A DNA stretch of 64,000 nucleotides from Pusillimonas sp. TS35 (GTDB lineage Bacteria; Pseudomonadota; Gammaproteobacteria; Burkholderiales; Burkholderiaceae_B). Below are positions 1-8,971 of this stretch, piece after piece (within the stretch, counting starts at the first letter, position 1; each line of letters opens with the position of its first letter). The position numbers were made by a program, and so were the translations under genes. The stretch lies in the NCBI RefSeq assembly GCF_009857885.1, contig NZ_WWER01000004.1, positions 343,638 to 407,637 on the forward strand. The letters are read 5' to 3'. The notes under the pieces were generated by a model. That model saw only the letters and a list, made by a program, of their open reading frames with translations, did no database searches and was not told where the DNA came from.

Positions 1-523
1 GGGTTGGTAGCGTATGGAGCATCGCGCCAATGCACGCCAATTGATCAGGGGCCATTAGAAGCTGTATGTGCCAGCCGAGTTCGGCGATGCGATGGGCCAA
101 GGGCACGAGATCATTGACTGTGCCGACAACGCCAAGCGATAAGTTCAGACGAACACCTCGCACTCCCGCACTGTGAAGCGTCTGGAGCATGTCGTCAGTT
201 TCCGATCCATCAATGACCGCCACACCGCGTACGCTATCGCCCATTTGAGCAAGCCCTGCCAACAAGCACCGATTGTCATTGCCGTATGTAGAGGGAGTCA
301 CCAATACAGCGCGCTGTGTACCCAAGCGGCTTTGTAGCTTTTGATATTGCATCACCGATGCATCAGGAGGAAGCAGTGTTGCACCAGATGCCGCCGGGTA
401 TGTGCTGTCATATACATGGATGTGACAGTCGCATGCACCGTTCGGAATTCTTGTCCTGGGTGAAGCTACTCCTGCAGAGTAGGCGAAGGGTTGAGGGGCA
501 CGATTTGTGTGCGAGAAAGTCAT
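1..523 (-). CDS. Amidohydrolase-2 family protein (partial, C-terminus off the window)
   Basis: The reverse strand reads openly from an ATG at 523 to the window edge, giving the first 174 residues. The metal-binding signature of TIM-barrel amidohydrolases, CDCHIHVYD, lies at residues 31-39, with His34 and His36 as likely metal ligands. The family includes 2-pyrone-4,6-dicarboxylate hydrolase-like lactonases and decarboxylases. A GA-rich Shine-Dalgarno (AAGAGG) precedes the start. The gene is 28 bp downstream of a Bug binding protein in the same direction, so the two probably form an operon in which the Bug protein captures the acid or lactone that this enzyme processes. The substrate cannot be told, and the missing C-terminal part holds the remaining active-site residues. 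Confidence 0.8.
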   Translation of the reverse strand, partial: MTFSHTNRAPQPFAYSAGVASPRTRIPNGACDCHIHVYDSTYPAASGATLLPPDASVMQYQKLQSRLGTQRAVLVTPSTYGNDNRCLLAGLAQMGDSVRGVAVIDGSETDDMLQTLHSAGVRGVRLNLSLGVVGTVNDLVPLAHRIAELGWHIQLLMAPDQLACIGAMLHTLPT

Positions 524-551
524 CTTGTACCCCCCCTCTTGGCGTCTGCTG

Positions 552-1508
552 TTATTGCTTCTGGATGCCCGATTTGCGCACGACATCTTCCCATTTCGCA
601 AATTCCTTCTGAAGAAACTTGGCGAAATCCTCTGGGCTTGATGCAACGATATCGGCGCCAAGAGAATCGAACTTCGCTTTCACCTCTGGCTCTTTCAAGA
701 CATCACGTATGGCCATCTGAAGCTTACTCACAACTGCGTCAGGGGTACCGCTAGGCACAAACATGCCATTCCATTCATATACTTGATAGCCGTCCAGTCC
801 TGACGCTGCCACTGTTGGCGTGTCGGGCAAAAGCGCGTTTCGTTTTGGCGACGTGATAGCCAGAACTTTTACTTGGCCGTCCTTGATCAGAGGAAGTGAA
901 GATGAAATATTGGTGAACATCATGTTCACTTGCCCTGCTACCGTTGCCATAATCGCTGGTCCTCCACTTTTGTAGGGCACGTGCAGCATATCCAGATTCA
1001 ACCCCTGCCGAAATAGCTCTCCCGCCATGAATTGGACTGTTCCTGTGCCGCCCGAAGCGAAGGTCAACTTGCCAGGTTGTTCCTTTGCGGTTTTAACGAC
1101 ATCTTCGATGCTATTGAAGGTCGAAGACTTGGGAACTACCAGAATGTTTGGCGTGACGGACACCATAGTCAACGGCTGCAGATCTTTGGCCGGATCAAAA
1201 TTCAACGTGTGCAGTGCTGGATTGATCGACAGCGGCGTTGCGTCATAGAGCACCGTGTATCCGTCCGCTTTAGCACGGGTTACATAGAACTCGCCGATCA
1301 TCCCACTTGCGCCCGACTTGTTTTCCACTACAACACTCTGATCAAGCTTCTTGCCTAAATTGATGGCAATGACCCGAGCCAAGGCATCGGCAGTGCCACC
1401 TGGCGCGTAAGGCACCACGAACGTTATGGGCCGGTCTGGGTATTCAGCCGCAGCTAGGGTTGGCGCTACCGACATGGCCATCAAGATGCCCATAAGCAGT
1501 TTTTTCAT
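552..1508 (-). CDS. Bug-family tripartite tricarboxylate receptor (periplasmic solute-binding protein)
   Basis: This 318-residue protein has a cleavable signal peptide (about residues 1-21, ending LAAA before EYPDRP) and the Bug/TctC family marks: a VPYAPGGTADALAR segment near residue 33 and a KADGYTVL segment near residue 85. Bug proteins bind small carboxylates or related acids in the periplasm and deliver them to TctAB-type permeases, or act as sensors. The start has an AGGAG ribosome site. It is transcribed with the downstream amidohydrolase and divergently from an IclR regulator, which suggests that regulator controls it. The ligand is unknown. Confidence 0.93.
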   Translation of the reverse strand: MKKLLMGILMAMSVAPTLAAAEYPDRPITFVVPYAPGGTADALARVIAINLGKKLDQSVVVENKSGASGMIGEFYVTRAKADGYTVLYDATPLSINPALHTLNFDPAKDLQPLTMVSVTPNILVVPKSSTFNSIEDVVKTAKEQPGKLTFASGGTGTVQFMAGELFRQGLNLDMLHVPYKSGGPAIMATVAGQVNMMFTNISSSLPLIKDGQVKVLAITSPKRNALLPDTPTVAASGLDGYQVYEWNGMFVPSGTPDAVVSKLQMAIRDVLKEPEVKAKFDSLGADIVASSPEDFAKFLQKEFAKWEDVVRKSGIQKQ

Positions 1509-1605
1509 TCATATCTCCTAATTGATCTTGTATTGATTCGCCCACCCGAACGTCGTCTAGGCCTGCGTATTGTCGGGCCATGTTCCGTCCATTACAATGC
1601 TGTCT

Positions 1606-1619
1606 CGTTTGGTGAAACG
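1606..1619. promoter_or_regulatory. Candidate IclR operator in divergent promoter region
   Basis: CGTTT-GGTG-AAACG is a perfect 5-bp inverted repeat with a 4-bp spacer, 23 bp before the IclR start and inside the 134-bp gap between the divergent Bug and IclR genes. IclR proteins usually bind short palindromes in such positions. The assignment rests on position and symmetry only. Confidence 0.35.
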
Positions 1620-1642
1620 CGTCATGACAGGTGAAAAGTTCA

Positions 1643-2380
1643 ATGAAATCTGAAAATACCGATCCCAACGCTCAGAACGGGGTTGAGGCTGTCCGGCGGG
1701 CAATGCGTATCCTCCAGGCGTTTGGCATGGAGGATGCTTATCTTTCCTTGGCCGAATTGAGCCGCCGTACGGGATATCACCGCTCTACGGTATTGCGACT
1801 AGCGAGAACGTTGGCGATAGATGATTACCTCGCTCAGGGCGCCGACGGGGCATGGCGCCTAGCGCGGGCTGCCGGCTGGTTGGGCGCCTGCTATCAAGCG
1901 ACATTTAATGTGCATGATGTGGTCGAACCCGTTCTGCGCGAGCTCTCAATTCTCTCTGGAGAAAGCGCCACCTTTTACGTGCGAGAGGGAAACCAGCGGA
2001 TATGCGTTGTGCGTGTGGAGGGGCCGCGATCCATTCGCCATCATGTCCGTGTTGGAGCAGGCTTGCCATTGGACCTTGGCGGACCAGGCAGAGTTATTCT
2101 GGCATTTTCTGGTGAAGCCGGGGAGCCTTATGAGTCGATACGACGTGCTGGATACATGATCTCGTTAGGGGAGCGGGATCCCGAAGTCTCCAGCATCTCG
2201 GCACCTGTGTATAGCGTGAATTGGACGCTACTGGGTGCCATCTGCATATCGGGCCCCTTATCAAGATTGACCGAAGGAATCTTGCTACAGCAAAAAGAAA
2301 CCATCCTCTCGGCAGCCAGCCGCCTGTCACGCGCGATGATGGGTGTGCATCAAGGAACTAAAGTACCTAGATCTTTTTGA
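1643..2380 (+). CDS. IclR family transcriptional regulator
   Basis: The protein has an N-terminal winged helix-turn-helix (about residues 12-75, including LSLAELSRRTGYHRSTVLRL) and a C-terminal IclR effector-binding domain with the typical IRHHVRVGAGLPLDLGGPG segment. I chose the ATG at 1643 (245 residues) over the upstream in-frame GTG at 1631 because AGGTGA sits about 9 bases before the ATG. It is divergent from the Bug/amidohydrolase operon and probably controls it, with an organic acid as effector. Confidence 0.9.
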   Translation: MKSENTDPNAQNGVEAVRRAMRILQAFGMEDAYLSLAELSRRTGYHRSTVLRLARTLAIDDYLAQGADGAWRLARAAGWLGACYQATFNVHDVVEPVLRELSILSGESATFYVREGNQRICVVRVEGPRSIRHHVRVGAGLPLDLGGPGRVILAFSGEAGEPYESIRRAGYMISLGERDPEVSSISAPVYSVNWTLLGAICISGPLSRLTEGILLQQKETILSAASRLSRAMMGVHQGTKVPRSF

Positions 2381-2470
2381 TAGCCTCACGTGTGAGCTGC
2401 GGGAATTACAGCGTATGGAGTTAAATGGGCTGCATGCACGTTGTATTTCGCTTTCTCATGATGGCGGGCC

Positions 2471-3163
2471 TTACGCCAGGCCAGCCACCTTGGCCTCTAG
2501 CTCCTCTTTCAACCCTGGCGGAAGCGGCAAGCGGCGGGCGAGTTCATCGAGGTAGGCGCGTTCCATATAGCTTTGCTCGTCGATGACCAGTAGGCTGGCC
2601 AGGTAGACTTCGGCGGCTTGCTCGGGGGTGGACGCCAGTGCGGCGGCTTCGGCGGGGTCGGCCGGTTTGGCCAGTTCGGCGTCGAACCAGGTGCGGTCGG
2701 CGGGGTTGGCATTGAGGCGGGCGATTTCGTCATCGAGCAGTTGCCGTTCTTCGGCGCCAATGTGGCCGTCGGCTTTGGCGGCGGCGATCATGGCGGAAAG
2801 CATGATGCGGCTGTCGGTTTCGAGGTTGCCCGAGGGCAGGGCGGGCACGGGGGCACTGGCGGGCGCTGCGCTGCTGACCGCATCGGCGCCGGTGGCATTG
2901 TTGCGCTGCCAGTCTTGGTAGGTTTTGAGCGCCAGGGCACCTAGGGCGGCTGCGCCGCCATAGGTGGCGAATTTACCGCCCATTTTGCGAAACTTTTTGT
3001 TGCCCAGCAGCAGGCCGAGGGCACCGCCCGCCAGCGCGCCGCCGCCGAAGCCGCCGAGTGCCGATGTAAGGTCGGGCGCGGACTGCTGGGCGCGGTTGCC
3101 GGCATCCTGGACCAGACTCTGCCCTGACTGGAGTACTTGTTGAAGTAATTGCTGGATAGACAT
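2471..3163 (-). CDS. DUF533 / YebE-like protein with TerB-like domain
   Basis: This 230-residue protein starts with a short amphipathic stretch, followed by a glycine-rich hydrophobic region (GGFGGGALAGGALGLLLG, about residues 37-54) that may insert in the inner membrane, and an Ala/Pro-rich linker. The C-terminal half is TerB-like (MIAAAKADGHIGAEERQLL, about residues 128-146). The layout matches the DUF533 family of E. coli YebE. Function is unknown; YebE is known as an envelope-stress-responsive protein. AAGGA precedes the start. It is divergent from the MscS-family gene. Confidence 0.82.
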   Translation of the reverse strand: MSIQQLLQQVLQSGQSLVQDAGNRAQQSAPDLTSALGGFGGGALAGGALGLLLGNKKFRKMGGKFATYGGAAALGALALKTYQDWQRNNATGADAVSSAAPASAPVPALPSGNLETDSRIMLSAMIAAAKADGHIGAEERQLLDDEIARLNANPADRTWFDAELAKPADPAEAAALASTPEQAAEVYLASLLVIDEQSYMERAYLDELARRLPLPPGLKEELEAKVAGLA

Positions 3164-3291
3164 GCAGTGCGTTCCTTGCTGTTTCGAGCAACGCCGGCAA
3201 TCAATATGCCGGATAACTTGATCGCATCAGTATATCCGGGGCGCGCTGGCACGGACCATGCTAGCGTAAATCCATACCACAAGGAGTCGGC

Positions 3292-4410
3292 ATGGATTGG
3301 TCTCTGGTCTTGATGTTTCCGCAACGGCACCCGTGGATGGCGACGGGCCTGGTGGCGGTACTGGCTGTTCTGGCTGCATTGGTCGCGCATCGGCTGCTGG
3401 CCGCGTTGGTGCGGCGGCTGACGCTGCGGCGGCCGTTGCTGGCATCTGTGGCACGCTTTACGTTCACGCCCGGGCGCTGGGTGTTGGTGGGGGTGGCGCT
3501 GGCGATGGTCTGCATAGGGGCGTCGGATACGCTGCCTGGTATCGCGGGGGTGCGCCAGGCGGTGAAACTGGCCTTGATTGCAGTGCTTGCCTGGCTGGCG
3601 GTACGCGCGACGATGGGCTTGGGCGAAGGCATCATCGTCCTCAACCCCGCCGATGTGGCCGATAACCTGGGTGCGCGCCGCATCCATACGCAGACGCGTG
3701 TTCTGGTGCGCTGCATGAATATGGCTATCGTGCTGGTGGCGCTGGCTGCCATGCTTATGACGTTTCCCGCTGTGCGGCAGATCGGAGCGAGCCTGATGGC
3801 TTCGGCTGGTTTGATGGGCCTGGTGGCGGGCTTTGCGGCGCGGCCCGTGCTGGGCAACCTGATCGCTGGGCTGCAGATTGCCATCACCCAGCCCATACGG
3901 CTGGATGATGTGTTGATCGTACAGGGTGAATGGGGCCGGGTTGAAGAGATAACCGGATCTTACGTGGTGGTGCGCATCTGGGATGAGCGCCGGCTGGTAG
4001 TGCCGTTGCAATGGTTCATCGAGAATCCGTTCCAGAACTGGACGCGAAGAACCGCGCAAATCATTGGCACGGTATTTTTGTGGGCCGATTATCGTCTGCC
4101 GTTGGCTCCTTTGCGCGAAGAGCTCGATCGCCTGTGCCGCGAAGCGCCTGAATGGGATGGCAGGGTGTGTCTGCTGCAGGTGACAGAAGCCGGGGAGCGG
4201 GCCATGCAACTCCGCGCCCTGGTGAGCGCTGCGGACTCCGGCTTGGCGTGGGACTTGCGCTGCAAGGTGCGCGAGGGGCTTGTGGCCTACATCCAGCAGC
4301 ATCATCCCGAGTGCCTGCCGCGCATGCGCGCGGAGCTCGGCACACAGGCCAGCGAGCCAGGCGGGCCGCTGGACACTGCCGGTCAGGATGCCTCCAGCCC
4401 GGCGCCCTGA
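3292..4410 (+). CDS. MscS-family mechanosensitive ion channel
   Basis: The 372-residue membrane protein has several N-terminal transmembrane segments and then the small-MscS pore helix region (GLMGLVAGFAARPVL followed by GNLIAGLQIAI, about residues 165-190). A soluble beta domain follows (DDVLIVQGEWGRVEEI and the RRLVVPLQWFIENPFQNW segment). MscS channels open under membrane tension and release solutes during osmotic downshift. The start ATG has an AAGGAG site 7 bases upstream. It is convergent with the LysR gene. Confidence 0.9.
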   Translation: MDWSLVLMFPQRHPWMATGLVAVLAVLAALVAHRLLAALVRRLTLRRPLLASVARFTFTPGRWVLVGVALAMVCIGASDTLPGIAGVRQAVKLALIAVLAWLAVRATMGLGEGIIVLNPADVADNLGARRIHTQTRVLVRCMNMAIVLVALAAMLMTFPAVRQIGASLMASAGLMGLVAGFAARPVLGNLIAGLQIAITQPIRLDDVLIVQGEWGRVEEITGSYVVVRIWDERRLVVPLQWFIENPFQNWTRRTAQIIGTVFLWADYRLPLAPLREELDRLCREAPEWDGRVCLLQVTEAGERAMQLRALVSAADSGLAWDLRCKVREGLVAYIQQHHPECLPRMRAELGTQASEPGGPLDTAGQDASSPAP

Positions 4411-4447
4411 TGCGCCGCGCCATGCGGGGGTACTGCGGGCGTACTGT

Positions 4448-5374
4448 TTATGCCTGCAATGCCAGCGCCTGCTCGCGCACGCACGCCTTCAGTGTGTCGA
4501 GTAGCGCAAATTCTGTGTCATCGGGGCGCCAGATCATGTCCATGGAGGCCGATAGGTTCAGGCCGGCCCAGGAGACGTTGATGGTGGTTGTGACGCCTAC
4601 GCTGTGGGCCAGGAAGGAGGCCATGGGGGCAATGAAAGCCGTGCCGGGCAGTATCCTGGCCGTGGTCGAGACGGACGAGGACTCGATCAGCACATTCGGG
4701 CTACCGACGCCCAGGCTCTCGAAGGCCAGGTCTAGCTGTTGGCGTATAGGGCTGTGCCTGCCGGGTGCGATCCAGGGGTAGCTGAGCGCTTCTTCCCACG
4801 TGACGGTGGGCCGGTTCGCCAATGGATGCGTGCGGCAGGCTGCCAGGCACAGGCCCACGCTGCAGAGCCGCTCATGGTGCATGTCGTGTGGCGCGTCCCC
4901 GGCCTCGACCCGCGCGATGATCAGGTCCAGCGCCCCAGAGCGTAGCCGGGGAATTAGCGTATCAATGGGGCCCTCGATGATTTCGATGACAGCGGTAGGG
5001 CACCTGAGGTGGAGTGCCTGCACGAGCTGGGGCAGCAGGACAATGGCCACCATCGGGCTGGCGCCCAGGGTGATCTGCCCGCTGGCGGCGCCCACCATTT
5101 GCTCGACGGTCTGTCGGGCGCGATCGAGCCGACCGGTGATGGCCTTAGCCTGGCGGGCGAGCTCCAATGCGATAGGGAGCGGAGTCATGCCGCGCGCATG
5201 GCGCTGGAACAGCCTAGTGCCGAGATCTTCTTCAAAGTCGCGCAACCACTTCGACAGCGCCGGCTGAGTAAGCTGGAACTCTTGCGCAACCTGGCTGAGG
5301 TTGCGGGTTTCGCACATACGCTCAAGCATCTTGAGCTGGCGCAGCCGCAGATTGCGTGTCCAGTCTGTTGCCAT
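4448..5374 (-). CDS. LysR family transcriptional regulator
   Basis: A 308-residue LysR regulator. The N-terminal helix-turn-helix is at about residues 10-70 (LKMLERMCETRNLSQVAQEF, then LTQPALSKWLRDFEEDLGTRLF), followed by a periplasmic-binding-protein-like effector domain. It is divergent from the sulfatase/Bug pair, the usual arrangement for a LysR regulator and its target, so it probably responds to the sulfatase substrate or product. The effector is unknown. Confidence 0.9.
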   Translation of the reverse strand: MATDWTRNLRLRQLKMLERMCETRNLSQVAQEFQLTQPALSKWLRDFEEDLGTRLFQRHARGMTPLPIALELARQAKAITGRLDRARQTVEQMVGAASGQITLGASPMVAIVLLPQLVQALHLRCPTAVIEIIEGPIDTLIPRLRSGALDLIIARVEAGDAPHDMHHERLCSVGLCLAACRTHPLANRPTVTWEEALSYPWIAPGRHSPIRQQLDLAFESLGVGSPNVLIESSSVSTTARILPGTAFIAPMASFLAHSVGVTTTINVSWAGLNLSASMDMIWRPDDTEFALLDTLKACVREQALALQA

Positions 5375-5478
5375 AAGGCATTACCTTAATTTATGAATAT
5401 CAAAGAAAGAATCATTATTAAATTATATCTATGGCCAGGATAATGATGGCTGCATACCTATACTATTGAGGCCTAAAG
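5375..5478. promoter_or_regulatory. Divergent promoter region between LysR regulator and sulfatase
   Basis: This 104-bp gap is strongly AT-rich, unlike the surrounding GC-rich coding sequence, and must hold the promoters for both the LysR gene and the sulfatase operon. I did not find a clear T-N11-A dyad that I could defend as the LysR box. Confidence 0.5.
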
Positions 5479-7065
5479 ATGATGAGGAAGCCGAATATCC
5501 TGCTGTTCATCACAGATCAGCACAAAGCCGATCACCTGGGGGTATACGGAAACAAGATCGTGAAGACGCCGAATCTTGATGCGATTGCACGTCGCGGTTG
5601 GAGAGCGGACAGGTTCTATGTTGCGAGCCCGATCTGCATGCCCAACCGGTCTTCCTTGATGACGGGCAGGATGCCGTCCGTGCACGGCGCGCGGCATAAT
5701 GGCATCCCCTTGGCGCTGGAGTCGGTGACATTCGTTGATCGTCTGCGGGAAGCGGGCTATGAAACGGCGCTGGTGGGCAAGTCGCACCTGCAAAATATGA
5801 CCGGCAAGGGGCCGCATTGGCCCGGCCCCGCAGATCCGCCAATGGACGGCGAGGCGCGTCGTGCCGCGCCCGGCAACTATGATCAGGAGTGGGGGCCTTT
5901 GTGGCGCCGGGATCCCGCTCATGATCTCGAAACGCCGTTCTATGGTTTCTCGCGGGTGGCGCTTGCGGTGGATCATGGTGATCAGGTCTGGGGGCACTAC
6001 TGGCGCTGGCTGGAGAAGAACCACCCAGAGGCCGCCGCCACAGCCGGCCCCGAACACGCCATCCCCACCCCGGATTATGAACTGTCGCGCTGCGGGCAGG
6101 CCTGGCGCACCCGTGTGCCTGAAGAGTTGTCGACCAGTGCCTATATTGGCAACGAGGCGCGCTCGTTGATCCGCGAATATGCGCAGGCTGGTAAGCCGTT
6201 CTTCATGATGTGTTCGTTTCCCGATCCGCATCATCCGTTCACGCCGCACGGCAAGTATTGGGATATGTACGGGCCCGAGGCGGTGGATCTGCCCGAATCG
6301 TTTCACGCCTGCGCGGAGCACGAGGCTGCGCCGCCGGTGCAATGGCTGTACCGGCAGCGCGACGAGGGGAAGGCGGTGAAGTCCACACCGGCGCTGTTCG
6401 CCTGTACCGAGCGCGAGGCCCGCGAAGCCATTGCGCTCAACTATGGTTCGATCTCGCACATTGATGCAGTAATCGGGGAGGTGACCGCCGAGCTTGCGCA
6501 ACAGGGCGTCAGCGATAACACCATCATCATTTTCATGAGCGATCACGGAGACTATCTGGGCGATCACCAGTTGCTCTGGAAGGGGCCGATTCACTACCAG
6601 AGCCTGATCCGGACGCCGTTTATATGGATGGATCCCACGCGCCCGAACGACCACGCGAATGGCGGTGCCCTGGCATCGACCATCGATGTGGCCGCCACGA
6701 TCCTGGATCGGGTCGGCATCACGCCCTACAACGGCATGCAGGGCAAATCGCTACTGCCGCTTATGGCTGGTGCGCAAGCGTCGTTGCGGGACGATATCCT
6801 GGTCGAGGAAGAGGGCCAGCGCATTATGTTTGGCTTTGACCGGCGGGTGCGGATGCGCACGTTGGTAAACGCCGAATACCGGGTCAGCGTGTATGAAGGA
6901 TGCGAGTGGGGTGAGTTGTATGACTTGCGTGCAGATCCGATGGAGTTGGAAAACTTGTGGCGCTCACCCGGGCATGCGCAGGTGAGGCAATCGATGCTGC
7001 ATGCGCTGGCGCTTGGGATGATCGAGCACTCCGAGACCAGCCCCGCACCGACCGCGCTGGCTTGA
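5479..7065 (+). CDS. Formylglycine-dependent sulfatase / phosphonate monoester hydrolase family
   Basis: This 528-residue protein belongs to the type I sulfatase and alkaline phosphatase-like superfamily. The sulfatase signature C-x-P-x-R is seen as ICMPNRSSLMTGR, with Cys53 as the residue converted to formylglycine. The N-terminal metal motif (LLFITDQHKADHLG) and the later DHGDYLGDH metal segment (near residues 355-365) are present. There is no signal peptide, so it acts in the cytoplasm on an imported ester. A Bug gene follows 84 bp downstream and a LysR regulator is divergent, which suggests uptake and hydrolysis of a sulfate or phosphonate ester. Confidence 0.88.
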   Translation: MMRKPNILLFITDQHKADHLGVYGNKIVKTPNLDAIARRGWRADRFYVASPICMPNRSSLMTGRMPSVHGARHNGIPLALESVTFVDRLREAGYETALVGKSHLQNMTGKGPHWPGPADPPMDGEARRAAPGNYDQEWGPLWRRDPAHDLETPFYGFSRVALAVDHGDQVWGHYWRWLEKNHPEAAATAGPEHAIPTPDYELSRCGQAWRTRVPEELSTSAYIGNEARSLIREYAQAGKPFFMMCSFPDPHHPFTPHGKYWDMYGPEAVDLPESFHACAEHEAAPPVQWLYRQRDEGKAVKSTPALFACTEREAREAIALNYGSISHIDAVIGEVTAELAQQGVSDNTIIIFMSDHGDYLGDHQLLWKGPIHYQSLIRTPFIWMDPTRPNDHANGGALASTIDVAATILDRVGITPYNGMQGKSLLPLMAGAQASLRDDILVEEEGQRIMFGFDRRVRMRTLVNAEYRVSVYEGCEWGELYDLRADPMELENLWRSPGHAQVRQSMLHALALGMIEHSETSPAPTALA

Positions 7066-7149
7066 CGCACGTGGCTGGACAAAAACCTTATCGTCCCTCG
7101 GGCGCCGCGACACCGCGCCTTGCGGGAAACCTACATAAAGGAGACATTG

Positions 7150-8133
7150 ATGAAACCCTATAGCTCGTATCTTTATGCCCTGGTGGCCGCAGTCGGCATT
7201 GTGGGGCTCCCAGCCGGGCAGGCGCAGGCCGCCTATCCCGAAAGGCCGGTGGCGATTGTGGTCAACTACCCGCCTGGCGGTCCGCTCGATATCGTCGCTC
7301 GGCTGGTCGCGGAAGATGCATCGCAGCAACTGGGCCAGACTGTTATTGTGGAAAACCACGCGGGCGCGGGGGGACAGGTGGGCGGGCAGTATGTGGCGCG
7401 GCAGAAGCCCGACGGCTATACGTTGCTGCTGACTGTGGATACGCTGTATACGGTCAATCCCTTCGTGTATACCAAGTCGAAATTCGACGCACGCAAAGTG
7501 CTGGTGCCGATCAGCATGGCGGGTGTGTTCAACCAGACGCTGGTGGCTCACCCTTCGCTCGGTGTAAAGACGCTGGCGCAGTTTGTGGACAAGGCCAAGG
7601 CCTCCGACCTTACCTATGCGTCGGCGGGCCTAGGTTCACCTGGGCATCTAACCATGGCGTATTTCAACCAGCAACTGGATGGCAAACTGACCCATGTGCC
7701 CTACCAGGGCAATGCGCCGGCCACGAACGGCTTGCTGGCGGGGCAGACGGACGTGGGCTTTCTGATTACCGGCGGATCGTTTCAGTTCGTGAAGGCGGGC
7801 AAGCTGGTTCCGCTCGCGGTATCAGGTGGCAAGCGCGACCCCAAGATGCCTGATGTGCCCACCATTGCCGAATCGGGCATCAAAGGCCTGGAGAACTTTG
7901 ACGTGTCGTTCGGCTACGCCTTGATGGCCCCCGAGGGGACCTCTGAGGCTGTTGTGCAGACCTGGAGCGACGCGATGAAGAAAGCGTTTGCGAACCCCAG
8001 GATACGCGAGCGCCTGGACACGTTGGGGCTGGAACCCGTGGTGACTACGCCCGCGCAGACCCGAGTGCAATTGGATAAAGCGGCGGCGCGGTGGGAGCAG
8101 GTCGTCAAGAAGGCCGATATTTCGATACATTGA
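7150..8133 (+). CDS. Bug-family periplasmic solute-binding protein
   Basis: The 327-residue protein has a signal peptide (about 1-27, ending GQAQA before AYPERP) and the family segments VNYPPGGPLDIVAR and KPDGYTLL. I chose the ATG at 7150, which has AAGGAGA upstream, rather than the in-frame TTG at 7120. It is probably cotranscribed with the sulfatase, so its ligand may be the sulfatase substrate or a related acid. Confidence 0.92.
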   Translation: MKPYSSYLYALVAAVGIVGLPAGQAQAAYPERPVAIVVNYPPGGPLDIVARLVAEDASQQLGQTVIVENHAGAGGQVGGQYVARQKPDGYTLLLTVDTLYTVNPFVYTKSKFDARKVLVPISMAGVFNQTLVAHPSLGVKTLAQFVDKAKASDLTYASAGLGSPGHLTMAYFNQQLDGKLTHVPYQGNAPATNGLLAGQTDVGFLITGGSFQFVKAGKLVPLAVSGGKRDPKMPDVPTIAESGIKGLENFDVSFGYALMAPEGTSEAVVQTWSDAMKKAFANPRIRERLDTLGLEPVVTTPAQTRVQLDKAAARWEQVVKKADISIH

Positions 8134-8143
8134 GACGAGGATT

Positions 8144-8155
8144 CGCCCTCGGGCG
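8144..8155. terminator. Short hairpin between convergent genes
   Basis: CGCCC-TC-GGGCG lies 11 bp after the Bug stop codon and before the convergent thioesterase stop. It lacks a T-tract, so this is a weak terminator candidate. Confidence 0.3.
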
Positions 8156-8206
8156 TGGCTTGTTGCCTGCGCGCCCGGGCGCTTCGACGCCTAGGCGCAT
8201 CTTGCG

Positions 8207-8653
8207 TTACGGCTTGTTCCGCTTGATCAGCTTGAACGTGGCCCGCGCTACGCAGACGGTGTCGCCGGCGGCATTGGTGACGGTGCCTTCACTGAAGACC
8301 GTGCTGCGGCCCCGGCGCAGGTTGCGGGCTTCGAACACGAGTTCGCCGCGCGCTACATCGAGGAAATGCGTCGACATTTCCACGGTGACGACACCCAGGT
8401 TGTGAGGATCGTGGCTGCGGGCGGCGGCGCTTAGGGTGAAGTCGAGCACACTCATCAATGTGCCGCCATGGGTGTCTCCACGGCTGTTGACCAGCATGGG
8501 ATGCGCCGGCAGGCGTGTACGCACATAGCCGTCTTCCATGTGCTCGGCCTGCAGGCCGAGGTATTCCATGAACGGGATATCGAGGCCGAAGTAGGCGCTG
8601 TCGGACACATTGCCGGTTGAGGTGTTGGGCTGGGGGGCTGTTGCAGTGTTCAT
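8207..8653 (-). CDS. PaaI-type hotdog-fold thioesterase
   Basis: A single hotdog domain hydrolase of about 148 residues with the family hallmark NSRGDTHGGTLMSVLDFTLS, where HGG and the acidic residue belong to the active-site helix. It probably hydrolyses acyl-CoA esters. It is the last gene of the carboxylase operon and may release the CoA product or recycle stalled CoA esters. The start is uncertain: the ATG at 8653 fits domain length, but a GTG at 8722 directly abuts the stop of the biotin carrier gene and would add 23 residues. Neither has a good ribosome site. Confidence 0.85.
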   Translation of the reverse strand: MNTATAPQPNTSTGNVSDSAYFGLDIPFMEYLGLQAEHMEDGYVRTRLPAHPMLVNSRGDTHGGTLMSVLDFTLSAAARSHDPHNLGVVTVEMSTHFLDVARGELVFEARNLRRGRSTVFSEGTVTNAAGDTVCVARATFKLIKRNKP

Positions 8654-8722
8654 CGTTAAGGTATCTGGTGCTGCTGGCGGCCGGCAGGGGCCGGCCTGGT
8701 TGTTCAGGGCGCGTTGCGCCAC

Positions 8723-8935
8723 CTAGTCGACGACAGCGATGTCGTCGTCTTCGTTCACGGAGGCACCCTCGGCGACGAGGATCTCGCGGATGCGGCAGGC
8801 TGTTTCCGCCTCGACAGGGATCTCCATTTTCATGGATTCCACGGTAAGGACGATATCGCCTGGCGAGAGTGTGTCGCCCGGTGCCGCATGGATTCGCGTA
8901 ACTGTACCTGAAACGATCGATTTTATCGTGTTCAT
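8723..8935 (-). CDS. Biotin carboxyl carrier protein (biotinyl domain)
   Basis: This 70-residue protein is a single biotinyl/lipoyl domain with the biotinylation motif ESMKMEIPV, where Lys36 carries biotin. It swings carboxybiotin between the biotin carboxylase (next upstream gene) and the carboxyltransferase (first gene of the operon). Such stand-alone carriers of about 70 residues occur in split acyl-CoA carboxylases, unlike the longer AccB with its Pro/Ala-rich N-terminus. AGGACA precedes the start. Confidence 0.93.
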   Translation of the reverse strand: MNTIKSIVSGTVTRIHAAPGDTLSPGDIVLTVESMKMEIPVEAETACRIREILVAEGASVNEDDDIAVVD

Positions 8936-8971
8936 CTTGTGTCCTGTCTTATGTTGCGTAATGGTCGCGAG

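Noticed and set aside
2941..4305. Very long reverse-strand frame opposite the MscS gene
   Set aside because: It overlaps two well-supported genes and its Arg/His/Gln-rich translation is typical of the antisense of GC-rich coding DNA.
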